Positions 25,965 to 37,749 of a stretch of 64,000 nucleotides of DNA are shown piece by piece. The translations under genes were made by a program, and so were the position numbers. The stretch is from Anodontia alba (taxonomy: Eukaryota; Mollusca; Bivalvia; Lucinida; Lucinidae). Each line of letters starts with the position of its first letter. The first letter of the stretch is position 1. The stretch covers positions 55,306,137 through 55,370,136 of the forward strand of contig OZ024827.1 in NCBI GenBank assembly GCA_964016985.1. The letters are read 5' to 3'. The notes beneath the pieces are model-generated. The model saw only the letters and a program-made list of their open reading frames with translations. It made no database searches and had not been told where the DNA came from.

Positions 25965-26300
25965 TTTGAGCCCTCCGGTTTCCCTACTGACAGTTCCAAG
26001 TCGGATTGCTGTGCTTTATTTCTGCGTCCAAGGTTCTCCTCGTACATTCATTTAATGGTGTTATTATTTCAAGTGCCAGAGTTTGCACTTTACAATCACC
26101 TTTCGTATTCCTCTTCCTCATGATTGTCTGGGAAGGGCTGCGGTTTGTGATTGTGGCACTCCCTGGACTTTTCTCTTAGCTTTTGTTTCATATGTGGCGT
26201 TTGTTTTGTCTATTTGTTCTTCGTTTCTCCTTTTGTGTCCCGGGAGGGCTCTGCTTTGTGACTGTGGCATTTCCTCTGTATCTTCACTTATTTTTCATAT
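25965..26300 (+). repeat. Dispersed repeat X (copy 3)
   Basis: It contains TGACAGTTCCAAGTCGG and CTGGGAAGGGCTGCGGTTTG..CTCCCTGGACTTTTCTCTTA, as in copy 2. A second related phrase (CGGGAGGGCTCTGCTTTGTG) at 26239-26258 suggests an internal duplication. Confidence 0.6.
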
Positions 26301-26640
26301 ACAGTCGAACTTCAATAGCTCGAACACAGATGGCTAGTTTACCATGGCTAATTCGAACTCGTTTTTGAGTCACTGCGAAATTCCATAAAACAAATATTCA
26401 GGGAAATTTTATATTCCGTCATGAAACTATATTATGTGTACTCATTAGAATCGCCTCATCGAGGCGATTCTAATTTGTACACAACAAACCATTAATGTGT
26501 AGATCGAAAAGATTTCCCTAAATTATCGCATTTGTTTCCCGACCTGGCGCCATGATTAACCTTCAATGGCTCGAACTATCCATATCTCAAACAAATTTCC
26601 ATGGTCCCAGAGGTGTTCGAGCTTTATATATACAACACTG
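26301..26640. mobile_element. Possible pogo/Tigger-like MITE
   Basis: It starts TACAGTCGAACTTCAATAGC, the kind of start seen in pogo-type MITEs. Related CTCGAAC phrases recur at about 26570, and a reversed GTTCGAGCT is near 26611. The ends do not match well, so this is tentative. Confidence 0.35.
26436..26482. repeat. Perfect 13 bp stem hairpin
   Basis: TTAGAATCGCCTC-ATC-GAGGCGATTCTAA (26445-26473) is flanked by the outer arms GTGTAC and GTACAC. Confidence 0.85.
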
Positions 26641-26841
26641 CATCGTATATGATCAGAAAGCCTTATTGATAATTCAATAAATTAATGCGTTTGGCATTAT
26701 TTTGTCGGGGGAGGAGCAACTTTTACCATAAACTGGTACGAATATACCATGTACATGTATGTAGCAAGAGGTACAACACAAGGGACAAAATGTATAACGC
26801 AAGGGGATCACCTCTCGTACAAGTTATTTGATAAAACCTAC

Positions 26842-27013
26842 CGAAATACTTCATAAGTGCCTTTGCTTTTCCAAACGGTATAAAGCCTATCACCGATAGT
26901 GCAGCTACAATAACTGAGAATAGGAATTCTTGACGGGGTATAGCGACAGTAAATGGCACTATGACAACCGTGATGCAAAATAAAAGCACAGTAACTGGCA
27001 CAAATATAGGAAC
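26842..27013 (-). CDS. SLC7A9-like: SLC7 light-chain amino acid transporter, exon for TM11-TM12
   Basis: A 172 bp exon: acceptor TTTTTCAG before GTTCCT, donor G|GTAGGT after AAGTATTTC. It encodes 57 residues starting VPIFVPVTVLLFCITVVIVP and ending GKAKALMKYF, plus one base. The two hydrophobic stretches correspond to TM11 and TM12 of SLC7 light chains (human b(0,+)AT has RPIKVPVVIPV here). The preceding exon ends ..YYKPYK in phase 0, so the join reads KPYKVPIFVPV, which fits the family. These proteins exchange neutral and cationic amino acids and cystine at the plasma membrane, paired with an SLC3 heavy chain. SLC7A9 rather than another member is inferred. The following exon was not found. 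Confidence 0.8.
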
Positions 27014-28134
27014 CTGAAAAACGAAACAACAGCAAACAAATTAAGACTACAGGTTAAAATAAAATTAGGCAGAACAATATTTACTAAAGATGGTCTTTAA
27101 AACGATCGACCATGAGCTTTAAATCTGACATTTTCTGAAAGTGGTTCAAAATTCCTTCAGAAAACATAGATTTGGACACATAGATTTGCATCGGTCACGT
27201 GAAACAGAATAGTTATGCTATTTACACTATGAACACCAATCGAAGATTCGCCGGTTCGCCTTTAGAGATTCACAGGTGCGCCCGTATGTGGCCAAATACC
27301 ACTGGAACTGTATGATTTTATCTTTTGGTTGTTTATCGCTAGAGAATTTTACTAAGTATGCAACCGTCATACATTTTAATGTATGTGCGTCAACGAACCA
27401 CGAACACTAATAATATCATCCGATATATTGTCGCTTATAAGACTTAAAGCTGACTTAAAACTAATGTATTCTGAGAAAATTAGCCTAGCCAAAGCTATTA
27501 TCTCTCCTGTTTGCTCTGTTTGGCTTGAAAATACAAACCAGGCACCCTGTTTGATGGAGTTGCCAATTTTCTACCTGATCAGCGTAGCGCAGATTTAAAG
27601 GCTGTAATTGGCTTAGCATCGTCAAACTAAGATTTAAGTCAAAAGCCCACCTATTTAACCCGAACAAAATGGACGAGATATTCTTTCCATCCAGTTTTGC
27701 CAGAAAAAGTGGCTTCTGTTTTAAATATTTTGCGTCACCTGACAATCTATGTGTAGAGATTTTACTGTAATCTTTTGGAGATACCTCACGACGATCTTAA
27801 TGGGAAAGGTAAGGTTAGTAATGGACATAATAAAACAAATGATATTGAAAACTATGCATGCTGATGCAAATTTGATCAAGTCGGACCCAAAAAAGGAACA
27901 TTATCGAGGTTTGAAGACTTCGCTAATTTGAACACAGCATTTGTGAAAAAAATATATAAGGTCATTGATGAGGCCTACTAGCCAAAACTAAGTTGTCTGG
28001 CCGAGAAAACTTGTCGCTTTAGCCGTTTTTAGTTTTGTGAGAGCGTTCATTGCTCTCAACGATCAGACTCTATTCATCATTTTACAATTTTCCAAGGCTC
28101 AGAATCTATTTATCATTTTGCAATTTTCCCATTA
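27014..28134. other. Intronic sequence, nothing recognised
   Basis: The part of the roughly 10.1 kb intron next to the TM11-TM12 exon. No repeat landmark recognised. Confidence 0.45.
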
Positions 28135-28142
28135 CCATCACG

Positions 28143-29128
28143 GCTGATCTCCACATTTGCAACACCGTATTGTGAAAAAAAAATCGTAAGGAGATCTTCC
28201 GGAGAGTCAGTTTAGGTAGCGTGGAAGATAGGTGTCAGTTGAAACAAGGCTGAAATATTGGCACGATTACCGATATCCAAAATCGTGTGATGTAATTCAA
28301 CCTCTTAGTCCTTTATAGAACAAAAAACTCTTTTTCTCCCGATGCAAGAGTACTCAGATTTTCCCGTTTTGAAGACAGATAGGCATGTAAAACTCAAGTT
28401 CTTAGAGAGATTCTCTGGTTAAATACATTACCATTTCAGTGAAGATTTAACATGTAACTGTGTAGTTCAAAAGAAAATATATCGCATTCTTTTGCCATTG
28501 CACTGAAACTAGGCATTTTATTGACGGCTGGTGTGTAAGGAGAGCGGTGGTGAGTAAATGGATGTGGTGATTAAGAAGACCATGGTTTTACAACAAGAAA
28601 AAAAAGAAAAAGAAAAAGGGTAACAATGGCACTAGGATTGAAAAATAGGCCTCATATTTGCCGTAACTGGATCAGAAATCATACGTAACACGCGACTTGT
28701 AGTATAAAATACGATGTTGAAAAACCAATGTCTTCTCAATCACCACCTATCCCCTTACTCCCCACCGCTCTCTGTAAGCACTATCCGTCAATAAAATGTC
28801 TAGCTTCTGTATAATGGCAAAAGATGCGATATATTTTCGTTTGAACTACACAGTAACATGTTAAGCCGTCACTGCCACGGTGATGTACTTAACCAGGGAT
28901 TTGTAATCTCTCCAAGAACTGGAGTTTTACATACCTGTCTGTCACTGAAACGGCGAAATCTCACCACCCTTGCATCAGGAGAAAAAAGAATTTTTGATCC
29001 GTATTCGCTAAAAGGACTATAAGTCCGGTCTGATTATATAGGAGACTAAATAAGAGGTGAATTACATCGCCTCCGGAAGATCTCCTTACGGTTTTCTTTT
29101 CACAACACGGTGTTGCGTGTGTGGAGAT
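28143..29128. mobile_element. Large foldback element, about 1 kb
   Basis: The left arm (GATCTCCACA..GCAACACCGTATTGTG..CGTAAGGAGATCTTCCGGAG) is matched in reverse by the right arm ending near 29128. Pairing continues inward: GTGTAGTTCAAA(A/C)GAAAATATATCGCAT, CAATAAAATG.CTAG and the GAGAGCGGTGG..GTGGTGATT block all have inverted partners. The centre is near 28640, beside a purine-rich stretch (28598-28620). The arms are about 480 bp and imperfect. No coding region. No convincing target duplication. Confidence 0.8.
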
Positions 29129-29159
29129 AAGCAACCGAATAACTATCTGAATAGTTACC

Positions 29160-29190
29160 AGTTTAATAAATATTATCTATCTATCTATCT
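29160..29190 (+). repeat. (ATCT)n microsatellite
   Basis: TATTATCTATCTATCTATCT-type repeat of about six units. Confidence 0.85.
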
Positions 29191-29299
29191 AGACACCAGC
29201 AATTCTGCTCCCCCGAGTTACATCCACCTGTAATTTGGGTCACTGCAATGAATTGCAATAATGTTTAGAATGTGTCCTAGTTCTTACCCCACAGTTATT

Positions 29300-29418
29300 A
29301 TATATATGAAATTACGGTAACCGTCCTAACTGCAACTTAGTATTTCCATTTCCTCTGATGTCATGTTATACTTGACTTTGAGAGAATAAAAGTACTTTGA
29401 CTTGACTTGACTTGACTT
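29300..29418 (+). mobile_element. Putative 3' end of a non-LTR retrotransposon
   Basis: It contains AGAATAAAAGTACTTTGA followed by several CTTGA units. A polyadenylation-like hexamer followed by a short tandem repeat is the usual 3' end of CR1/L2-type elements. No coding part is attached. Confidence 0.45.
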
Positions 29419-30704
29419 TTAGTCCTAAAAATCCCTTGAACTGGGCACATCAGTTATAAATGAGTGATGTAATTTGAAAAGGAACTGTTTTGGCTCTGTT
29501 GTTTTTTATGATGGGAAGGAATAGTATACAACTTCATAACATTAATTTTCAAATTAAATTTTGGCATATGTGAAGTCATATGGCTAGGACAAATGTGTTA
29601 AAATATCATACACATATAATTGGTACTTACTGATTCTTATAAGAAAGAAATTTATCCTTCAAACAACTGAAAATCACAAGTTTGTAAAGAAATAAACAAT
29701 GACTCCTTGCAATCGCTTTCATTTATTCCCTCCAAATTTGTAAGGTCAGGAAAAAAGTCATTTGTTCACTGAGCATGTGCAGGCAAAAAATACAATAATG
29801 CAACACTAAAATTTAAATTTTCAGGAGATGGATCACATTTTATCAGTCGTGACCAGTTTCTAACGAAACATTAATGCAACACAGGTTAAAGCCATTATGT
29901 TAAAAATACAATTATAAGTATACATGTACTGAAATGCAGCAACATGGAAGACATATATTTAAGTGAATGCCAAAGCATACTTGTAACACATTTGACTTCT
30001 GTTCTTGATTTTCTATAAATGGGTAAGCTTTAAGTATGAATACTTTTAAAGCCAGGAAACTTAGAAATGAAAAAGAAACTAACCATTTTAATCGATTTCA
30101 GGACAACATGATGCCCCATTCTAGAATTGTAAACACAAAGCAACGACAAGTACTTATTACACAATTCTGAAACCCAAATCAAAATGAAACTCGCTGGATT
30201 TAATGCTTTTTTAGACATGTATTCCATTATTTGTAATGTCCAATCGATTTAATATTAACTAAGTTCGCAAATAAAGACTGATTTTGAAAAGAAACTGAAA
30301 AAAAAGTTTCACTTTAATCTTAAGTAGTCCAACATTAGAAAAATCCTACAAATTTGCCGGTAAGTCAACAAAACAGTCTTGCCGCACAGTAAGAAACGTT
30401 AAAGACCAACAAAACATTAATATTACAATGTATAAAACTTCTGAGTTAAATGAATCTGAAATAACGCATTGATTCAAAAAACAAAGTTCAATTCAACATT
30501 AATGCAACACTTTCAAAATGTTAAAGTAAAATGATACAGTAATGCTATATTGTGATGTATTTATGTTGCATTAGTATCACATTTAGCCATAAGACATCAA
30601 ACTCTTTAACAAATCACTATTTTGTGTTATATTTATGCTGCATTGATGGTGCATTCATGATTTACTAAGAATTATTTTTGTTTAAGATTAATTCAGAGGT
30701 ACGC
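29419..30704. other. Intronic sequence, nothing recognised
   Basis: AT-rich sequence. The phrase ATTAATGCAACAC recurs loosely several times (29803, 29870, 30500). This is not enough to define a repeat. Confidence 0.4.
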
Positions 30705-30990
<286 letters not shown>

Positions 30991-31020
30991 GTCCCAATTC
31001 TTTTGGCTATTGTGATCACT

Positions 31021-31085
31021 TGCCGTCCGTCGTCGTCCGTCCGTCCGTCTGTCCGTCCGTCCGTCCGTCCGTTTTCCGTCCGTTC
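31021..31085 (-). repeat. (ACGG)n/(ACG)n microsatellite, reversed
   Basis: GCCGTCCGTCGTCGTCCGTC on the plus strand, continuing as TCCG units to 31085. It is the mirror image of the microsatellites at 1203 and 4572. Confidence 0.9.
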
Positions 31086-31215
31086 ACACATTTGAACGAC
31101 CTCCTCTGTAACCCCTGGGCCAAGTTTCTTCAAACTTCATGTGAAGCCTTGTTTAAAGGGGGATTGAAAATTTGTACAAATGGTTACGGTTCGTTAATCA
31201 AGATGGCCGCCATGC

Positions 31216-31225
31216 CCATATATGG
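31216..31225 (+). promoter_or_regulatory. CArG-type motif in repeat unit
   Basis: CCATATATGG fits the SRF-binding consensus CC(A/T)6GG. It recurs at 31686-31695 and 34485-34494, each time just after AAGATGGCCGCCATG. Function is not shown. Confidence 0.4.
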
Positions 31226-31973
31226 TAAAAACACAAAATCTTCTTCTCATGAACCAAGAAAGCTTCAAGCTGAATCTTGGTATATAGCATCATGGACTCG
31301 AGGTCTACCACATTTGTTCAAATGACGATCCTAGGTTGACCTTTGACCTTTTTACGGCAAGGTCAAATTTGCGTCCCCATGCATTTGTATGGGGAAAATA
31401 TTGAAAAGTCATTATCTCAAAATGTTTTAAATACTAATGGCTGAAACTTGCAATGACTGATTAAAGTAGTAAAACATTTTAGTTGTAATCAAAATTTTGG
31501 CCCCTGGGGGTTATCTGCCCTTGCCTCTGGCAATATACATTTATAAAATTATGTAATTTTTAAATGTCTTCTTCTCTTAAACCGCTTTAGCAATTTTCAC
31601 CAGATTTCACCAGGGGCTTTCTGTCAAAAGGGTTCTGCCAATTTGTTCAAATGTTCCGCACCGTTAAACAAGATGGCCGCCATGCCCATATATGGTAAAA
31701 ACACTTAATAATCTTCTTCTCCATAACCAAGAAAGCTATGGGGCTGAATCTTGTTATATAGCATCGAGGACTCAAGGTCTACCAAATTTGTTCAAATGAT
31801 GACCCTAGGTTGACAGGTCAAATTGCGTCCTTATAAATTTATATGGGGAAAATTTTGAAAAGTCATTTTCTCAAAATGTATTAAAGACCAATGGCTGAAA
31901 CTTACAATGTATGATTGAAGTAGTAAAACATTTTAGTTATAATCAAAATTTTGTTCTCAGAGGGTTATATATA

Positions 31974-33552
31974 TACTGAAAGAAAAAAGAAACGCAGGGT
32001 AAATTTTATTCCTAAATTTCATTCAAGTTTGAAAAACTTTGTTAAATATTTTACTATGATTACAAAACGGTACATGTATGGAACAAAAGTTCCAAATTTC
32101 ATTGGTTTGTGATCAACAAGTCTCGAGTTATTGAAGTTCATTGGTAGCTACCCCTCAAATCTTGAAATCAAAATCAAACTGAAAATCAATATCGGGTGTA
32201 CCCCCCTCTTGCTGCCGTTGCTGCCCTAATTCTCTTTTGGATAGAGTTAACCAAAGCATTGACAGTTCGCATCGGGATGTTATTCCATTCATCGATCAAC
32301 GCATTCCTTAGTTGTGCGAGAGTTGCGGGGGGATTTCGGCGCTTCCTAACCCTTCTGTCCAGCTCATCCCACATGTGCTCTATTGGGGTCAAATCTGGAC
32401 TGTACATGCTAGTGGTGCGATGTTATTGTTTGCCAGGAAACCTTGACAAACTCGGGCAACATGTGGTCGGGCATTGTCCTGCTGCAGAATCAGATTACGT
32501 TGTTGCACAAGCGGGACTGCAACAGGACGCAAGATCTCATCCCTATACCTTACTGCGGTCATTATTGCCCGCAACAATAATCAACTGTGATTTTATCCCG
32601 TGAGCAATGCCTCCCCAGACCATAACGGAGCCACCCCCAAACCGATCCCGTTCGACAACACAGGCGTCGGCAAAGCGTTCTCCGCGACGTCGGTACACAC
32701 GACGTCGACCATCTGCGCGATAGAGAGTGAACCTAGACTCGTCCGTAAAAAGAACTCGTCTCCACTGCCTCATCGGAAATAGCCTGGGCGCATGCGCCGT
32801 CAACCACGCCATACGACGCAACCTACGTGCCTGGGTCAGAGGCAGACCAACGTATGGACGTCGAGCTCGAAGACCAATCTCACGCAATCGACTTCCAACA
32901 GTCTTCGGAGGTCGATTATGCGTACCTACTGTATTAAGGGCAGTTTCGGTAGCAGTGAGATGACGATTCCGCAAATGTGCCAGACGGATTGTCCTGTCTT
33001 GACGTCTCGACGTCACGCGTGGACGCCCAGACCGCGGTCGGTCTGCTAAATGCCCTGTCTCCCTTAAACGTCTAACAAGACGTTCAATTGTTGAGACGTT
33101 AACCCCAAAATGATTGGCAACTTGCTGTTGCCTCTGACCCTGCATCAGCAACGCAATTGCCCTACCCCTCTGAACATCAGTCAATCGTACCATGATTGAA
33201 AAAAAGTTCAAAGTAGCGTAAAAATGAAAAGAAAAATCGGTAAAAGAATCGGAGAGCGTTGTGTATCGTTGAAGTGTACCAAATGGTGTGAGGAAATCTT
33301 GTGCTGAAGGTTTAAACATGCTTGTTTTGCACGAAATTTTGGCTTTCCGTATTGTCCGTGCAATGCACTGTGTAGTGCACGGTTGAATGATTTAACACAC
33401 TGGGTAGATAGCACATCGACCAAAGACTCGTATACCCGCGGTTCACATTCACAGGACAATCTGTAAAAGTGTATGGCTATAGTAAACACCGTAAAAAATG
33501 GTTAAAATAAGAAGGAAAAAACTCTACCCTGCTTTTCTTTTTCCTTTCAGTA
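31974..33552 (-). mobile_element. Tc1-like transposon, complete but dead
   Basis: Inverted ends of about 30 bp, CTGAAAGAAAAAAGAAACGC (31976) against CTGAAAGGAAAAAGAAAAGC (reverse of the right end at 33550), sit in TA dinucleotides at 31974-31975 and 33551-33552. The length is 1575 bp. It lies inside a unit of the reversed Pearl-related array, so it arrived after that array. Confidence 0.93.
32186..33193 (-). pseudogene. Tc1-like transposase, DD34E, two frameshifts
   Basis: The start is at MVRLTDVQRGRAIALLMQGQ. It has two N-terminal helix-turn-helix parts (VANHFGVNVSTIERLVRRL; RPRSGRPRVTSRRQDR), the first catalytic D in LFTDESRFTLYRADGR, GGGSVMVWGG, the second D in LQQDNARPHVARV, and the catalytic E in YSPDLTPIEHMWDELDRR. 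The C-terminus is ATAARGGYTRY. Frameshifts fall near 32570 (after IIVAGN) and near 32405 (between NNNIAPL and YSPDL, where a few bases are missing). All three catalytic residues survive, but not in one frame. Confidence 0.95.
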
Positions 33553-35120
33553 TATATACAATTGTGTAATTTTTAAATGTCTTCTCTGAAACCGTTTGAG
33601 CAATTTTTACAAGATTTCACATGGAACCTCCTGTCAAAAGGGTTTTGCCAATTTGTTCAATGGTTCCGAGCAATTGAACAAAACGACCGCCATGCCCGTA
33701 TATGGTAGAAAAAAATCTTCTTCCCCAGAATCAAATCGAGGACTTAAAGTCTACCAAGTTTGTTCAAATGATGACTCTAAGTAGACTGTTGACCTTTTTA
33801 CGGCAAGATCATATTTGCGTCCCCATTCATTTGTATGGGGCAATATTTACGGCAAGGTCAAATTTGCGTCCCTATACATTTGTATGGGGAAAATGTTGAA
33901 AAGTCATTTTCTCAAAATGTATTAGACTAATGGCTGAAGCTTACAATGTATAATTAAAGTAGTAAAACATTTTAGTTATAAACAAAATTTTGTCCTCAGA
34001 GGGTTATCTGCCCTTGCCTCTGTGCTATATATATGTATAAAATATATATGGTAGAAGCACTTAAAAATCGTCTTCCCCAGAATCAAGAAAGCTTAGGGGC
34101 TGAATCTTGTTATATAGCATCGAGGACTTAAGGTCTACCAAGTTTGTTCAAATGATGACTCTAAGTGGACCGTTGACCTTTTTACGGCAAGGTCATATTT
34201 GCGTCCCCATGCATTTGTATTGGGAAAATGTTGAAAAGTCATTTTCTCAGAATGTATGAAATACTAATGGCTGAAACTTACAATGAAACTTACAATGTTT
34301 GATTAAAGTAGTAAACATTTTAGTTATTATCAAAATTTGTTATCTGCCCTTGCCACAGGGCTATACACCTGTAGATAATTGTGTAAATTTTAAATTTCTG
34401 CTTCTCTGAATGGGCCTTCTGTCGAAAGGGCATTGCCATTTTGTTAAAATGGTTTTGGGCGATTGAACAAGATGGCCGCCATGTCCATATATGGTAAAAA
34501 CTCTGGAAAATCTTCTTCTCCAGAACGAAGAAAGCTTTGGGGCAGAATCTTGGTATATAGCATGGAGGACTCAAGCTTTACCAAGTTTGTTCAAATGATG
34601 ATCATAGGTTGACCTTTTACGGCATAGTCAAATGTGCATCTCTATTGATTTGTATTGATGGGGGGGAGTTGAAAAATCTTTTTTTTTTTCAATATGTATT
34701 TAAGGCTGATGCCTGAAACTTACTATGTATGGTTAAAGTAGTAAAATATTTTAGTTAGGATCAAAATTTTACCCCCTGGATGTTATTTGCCCTTGCCCCT
34801 GTGCTATATACAGGTATAAACCTTGAAATTTTTAAATGTCTTCTTCTCTAAAACCATTTGACCATTTTTTACCATATTTCACATAGGGCCTTCTGTCGAA
34901 GGGATGTCGACACTTTATTCAAATAGTTCTGTCTCATTGAACAAGATGGCTGCCTTGCCCATATATAGTTAAAACACTTAAAATATTCATATACAGTACT
35001 AAGAAAGCTTTGAGGTTGAATCTTGGTATACAGCATCGGGGACTCAAGGTCTACCAAGTTTGTTAAAATGATGAGACTAGGATGACCTTTGACGGTTTTA
35101 TGGTATGGTCAATTTTGTGT

Positions 35121-36977
35121 CCCAGTTGCTGTGGCAATACTGGAAAACTGTTGCATGGCATTTGCAAATATGCAGGTGAGCAAATTGTGGCCAATGGGCC
35201 TCTTTATTGGCTTATTTCTGAACCCAGGAACTTTTATGTTTGCGTATGTGTGCATATGTTTACGCATGTATATAAGTATATGTGTGTGTTTGTATATATG
35301 TACATGACCTGTACAGATATACATGCATATAGAATGATATTATAGAATATCACTTGACCGCGCCTGAGACACACATATAGAATCTGAATTCACTTGATAG
35401 CCGATATGTACTGGGTACGTCTGTACATATCGATGCAGTGTACGTAGAAGAATCTGACAGACGATGGAACCAATGTGAGCCTCATCATGCGATAACCTGC
35501 TTCATACCGTAAGACACATAGTTTGTGCAGTCTGATCAGCGCCATTGTTGTTTGCTGTCTAGAGAGTATACTACCTATCAAAACTTTCAAGACTAGCTAA
35601 TCGCTGTGGCTGAGTTGGTCAGTTGAGTAGGCCCGTTTGAAGTTTTGGTTGAAAACCTCGAAGAAGTTTTCTCGTGTCGTCACTTATATTCTCTGCAGTT
35701 TGACGAAGTACGGGGAGATTTCAAGGGCATTACATGGCGCTTAACATAAGCCAATTGTAATTGGATTAATTAACAATGGAAACACATACTTTCACTGCAA
35801 GCTTATTTTATTTTTGGACTTCAGAAGGGGGTAAAAAAGGACCTAATGTGCATGCTCTTTGCAACTTCTTAAGCATCACCGAAAGGTTTTTACATTGGAA
35901 AGATTATTAAATCTAGAAAAATGAACTAAATCTTGCAGTAAGGAGGGTGTACATGCCATGAACTATGCGATTTCGACTTAAAAGGCCGGCTTTTAGGTCT
36001 TTGTAAACGAATGTCTTTATATTGAATTATTTTTAGAGGCTGTTGCATTAATGGAGGGATTTTTTTACAAATTCCTCAGTCATTATTCGGAACTAGCAAA
36101 ACAATTCGGAACTAGCCAAATCAGTGGTAACTTCACAGTCATCGCAAAGGCAGATAACCAAAGGCGAACGACACATTCTTTAGTGTAGTAGTTCAAAGAA
36201 GGATAGTACTCTGTATCAGCCAAAATAAATCAAGTTTTGTTCATAAAAAATAAGTGCATGATGCCGTTACGCACCAGTAACCAAGTGTTATGGTATGTTT
36301 TATCATTTTTATGACATGAGGTTATCCTAGAAATGTGTGCATTCTGCTTAATGTTTATATTTCATATGAATTCTGTATATGTAGGTTTTCCAATAAATAT
36401 TATTATAAATATTATTCTAAGAGCGACGTATTGTGATAAGTATTTTTATGGCGTAATTTTATATAACGTTTGTTTTTAAGCTTTACAGTAGTATCCTTTT
36501 CTACATCATTCTGACTAAATTAAGCAATTTAAAACCATACAAAAACTAAACGCGCACGTTTAGGGACATTCAAGGTTTGAAGTGAATCAAAATAGCAGCT
36601 GTGAAACAAGCTGTGAACCTGTTTCCTAAAAATATCAAACTTTTCTTGACACCAACGACGCGTCCGACGACAGCATCAGGGTTTGGTCTCGTCTTTGACC
36701 CAAAAGAGATGATACTAAAGGGAAGGACATTTAACATTTGAAATTCATCTACACTTCAATTAAAACCGTTTAAAATGTGTCTGGTATTATAAGGTTCCTT
36801 GTGTTTCAGCTTTCGAGTTACAATACGTCATCAGCGTGACAACAACATAATAATCCTGCACCTTTTTTGTTCTCGAGCATAAAGCGACTAGTCTTCATAA
36901 AAGTGTTTTGAAGAAGAAGCATAATCCCTGACTGACTGAGAATGTGACAGTTTGGTAAGCTGGTCGAAGTAATAATC
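35121..36977. other. Intronic sequence; dispersed repeat fragments
   Basis: A purine/pyrimidine-alternating stretch (GTATGTGTGCATATG type) covers 35235-35335. A GAAGTACGGGGAGATTT phrase at about 35703 belongs to the repeat seen at 37385, 37640 and 49875. Nothing coding was recognised. Confidence 0.45.
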
Positions 36978-37090
36978 TACCCTATATGGTTTGCAGTAAC
37001 TGTTGTTTTTTTCTAGCGTATCACTAGCAATTCTAATATAGCCACTCCGTGAAACAGCCTCAGAAGCGCAGCAGCGATCCTACATCTGTT
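36978..37090 (-). pseudogene. Degenerate tandem duplicate of the SLC7 TM9-TM10 exon
   Basis: About 113 bp aligns with 37115-37240, offset by about 138 bp. The translation reads RLFHGVAILELLVIR then stop, against WLFHGVTILGLLVMRW in the true exon. About 13 bases around TVW-WLF are missing. The copy starts inside the exon (at GATGTAGGATC), so it has no acceptor. A GT remains where the donor would be. It should not contribute to protein. Confidence 0.85.
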
Positions 37091-37117
37091 CCATGTATTT
37101 GTCAAAGCTGGAATTAC

Positions 37118-37267
37118 CTTATATGGTTTGTAGTAACTGCTTTTTTTCCAGCGCATCACTAACAATCCTAATATAGTCACTCCGTGAAACAGCCACACGG
37201 TGAATACATAGAACCGCAATAGTGATCCTACATCTGTTAGGAAGATCAATGCTATCGTACCAATACA
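37118..37267 (-). CDS. SLC7A9-like: SLC7 light-chain amino acid transporter, exon for TM9-TM10
   Basis: An exon of 150 bp (50 codons, phase 0-0): acceptor GCTATTTTAG before TGTATTGG, donor AAG|GTAATT. It encodes CIGTIALIFLTDVGSLLRFY then VFTVWLFHGVTILGLLVMRW and KKSSYYKPYK. In human b(0,+)AT the matching stretch is [20 protein letters not shown] followed by RF..K..RPIKVP. CIGTIALIFL fits TM9, and LRFYVFTVWLFHGVTILGLL fits TM10. The exon joins 52190-52286 upstream and 26842-27013 downstream without a frame change. The flanking introns are about 14.9 and 10.1 kb, full of repeats. Confidence 0.85.
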
Positions 37268-37379
37268 CTAAAATAGCAAAAATGTGTATTTATGCAAACA
37301 GAAAGTCAAAACTTCATTTTAAATATAAATTCGAGTCTTTTCTTTATATTCTAAACATTTCTTAGTTCTGAATTTGGCG

Positions 37380-37700
37380 GCCGTTGAACGTCTCCCAGTA
37401 CTTCACCATAGTGCAGAATTCATTTTCATTTCCTTTGGGATCATTGGGCCCATTGCTGTATCTTTGAAAATGTATATGCTAGAGGCCAAAGCAATATTGC
37501 AAACCATTACTGCTTATGAAGAGTCTCAATAAAACCGAGACTCCCATTTTCTATCTTTAATGTGTTCTTTGTTTCCAAAGGCAACCTTTTTGATTTTTTA
37601 TTTTACCTCATTGCAGCTGATGTTAGTACCGTTAGAACATCTCTCCGTACTTCACCATTGTGTAGATTATATACTTTTATTTCCTTTGGAATCATTGGGC
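37380..37700 (+). repeat. Dispersed repeat Y, two copies
   Basis: GTACTTCACCATAGTGCAGA..CCTTTGGGATCATTGGGCCC at 37398-37450 recurs at 37630-37690. Reversed copies are at 49870-49960 and 50150-50220. A diverged copy is at 10380-10440. No coding frame. Confidence 0.6.
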
Positions 37701-37749
37701 CCATTGTTGTATCTTTGAAAATTGAGTTCTGCTCATGTATATGCTAGAG

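Larger units (their letters stand above)
31003..35120 (-). mobile_element. Reversed Pearl-related tandem-core element, interrupted by Tc1
   Basis: Read on the minus strand, the element ends (near 31005) in ACGG/ACG repeats and GGCAAGTGATCACAATAGCC, homologous to 1250-1267 and 4632-4649. The core has five or six units of about 440-470 bp, marked by AAGATGGCCGCCATG at about 31200, 31670 and 34469 and by diverged forms near 33685 and 34942. Each unit also has a TTTACGGCAAGGTCAAATTTGCGTCCC block. A Tc1 copy (31976-33550) interrupts the third unit. The left end was not located. No coding potential of its own. Confidence 0.75.

Noticed and set aside
32196..33049. Plus-strand frames of 60-135 codons
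   Set aside because: They are antisense shadows of the Tc1 transposase.
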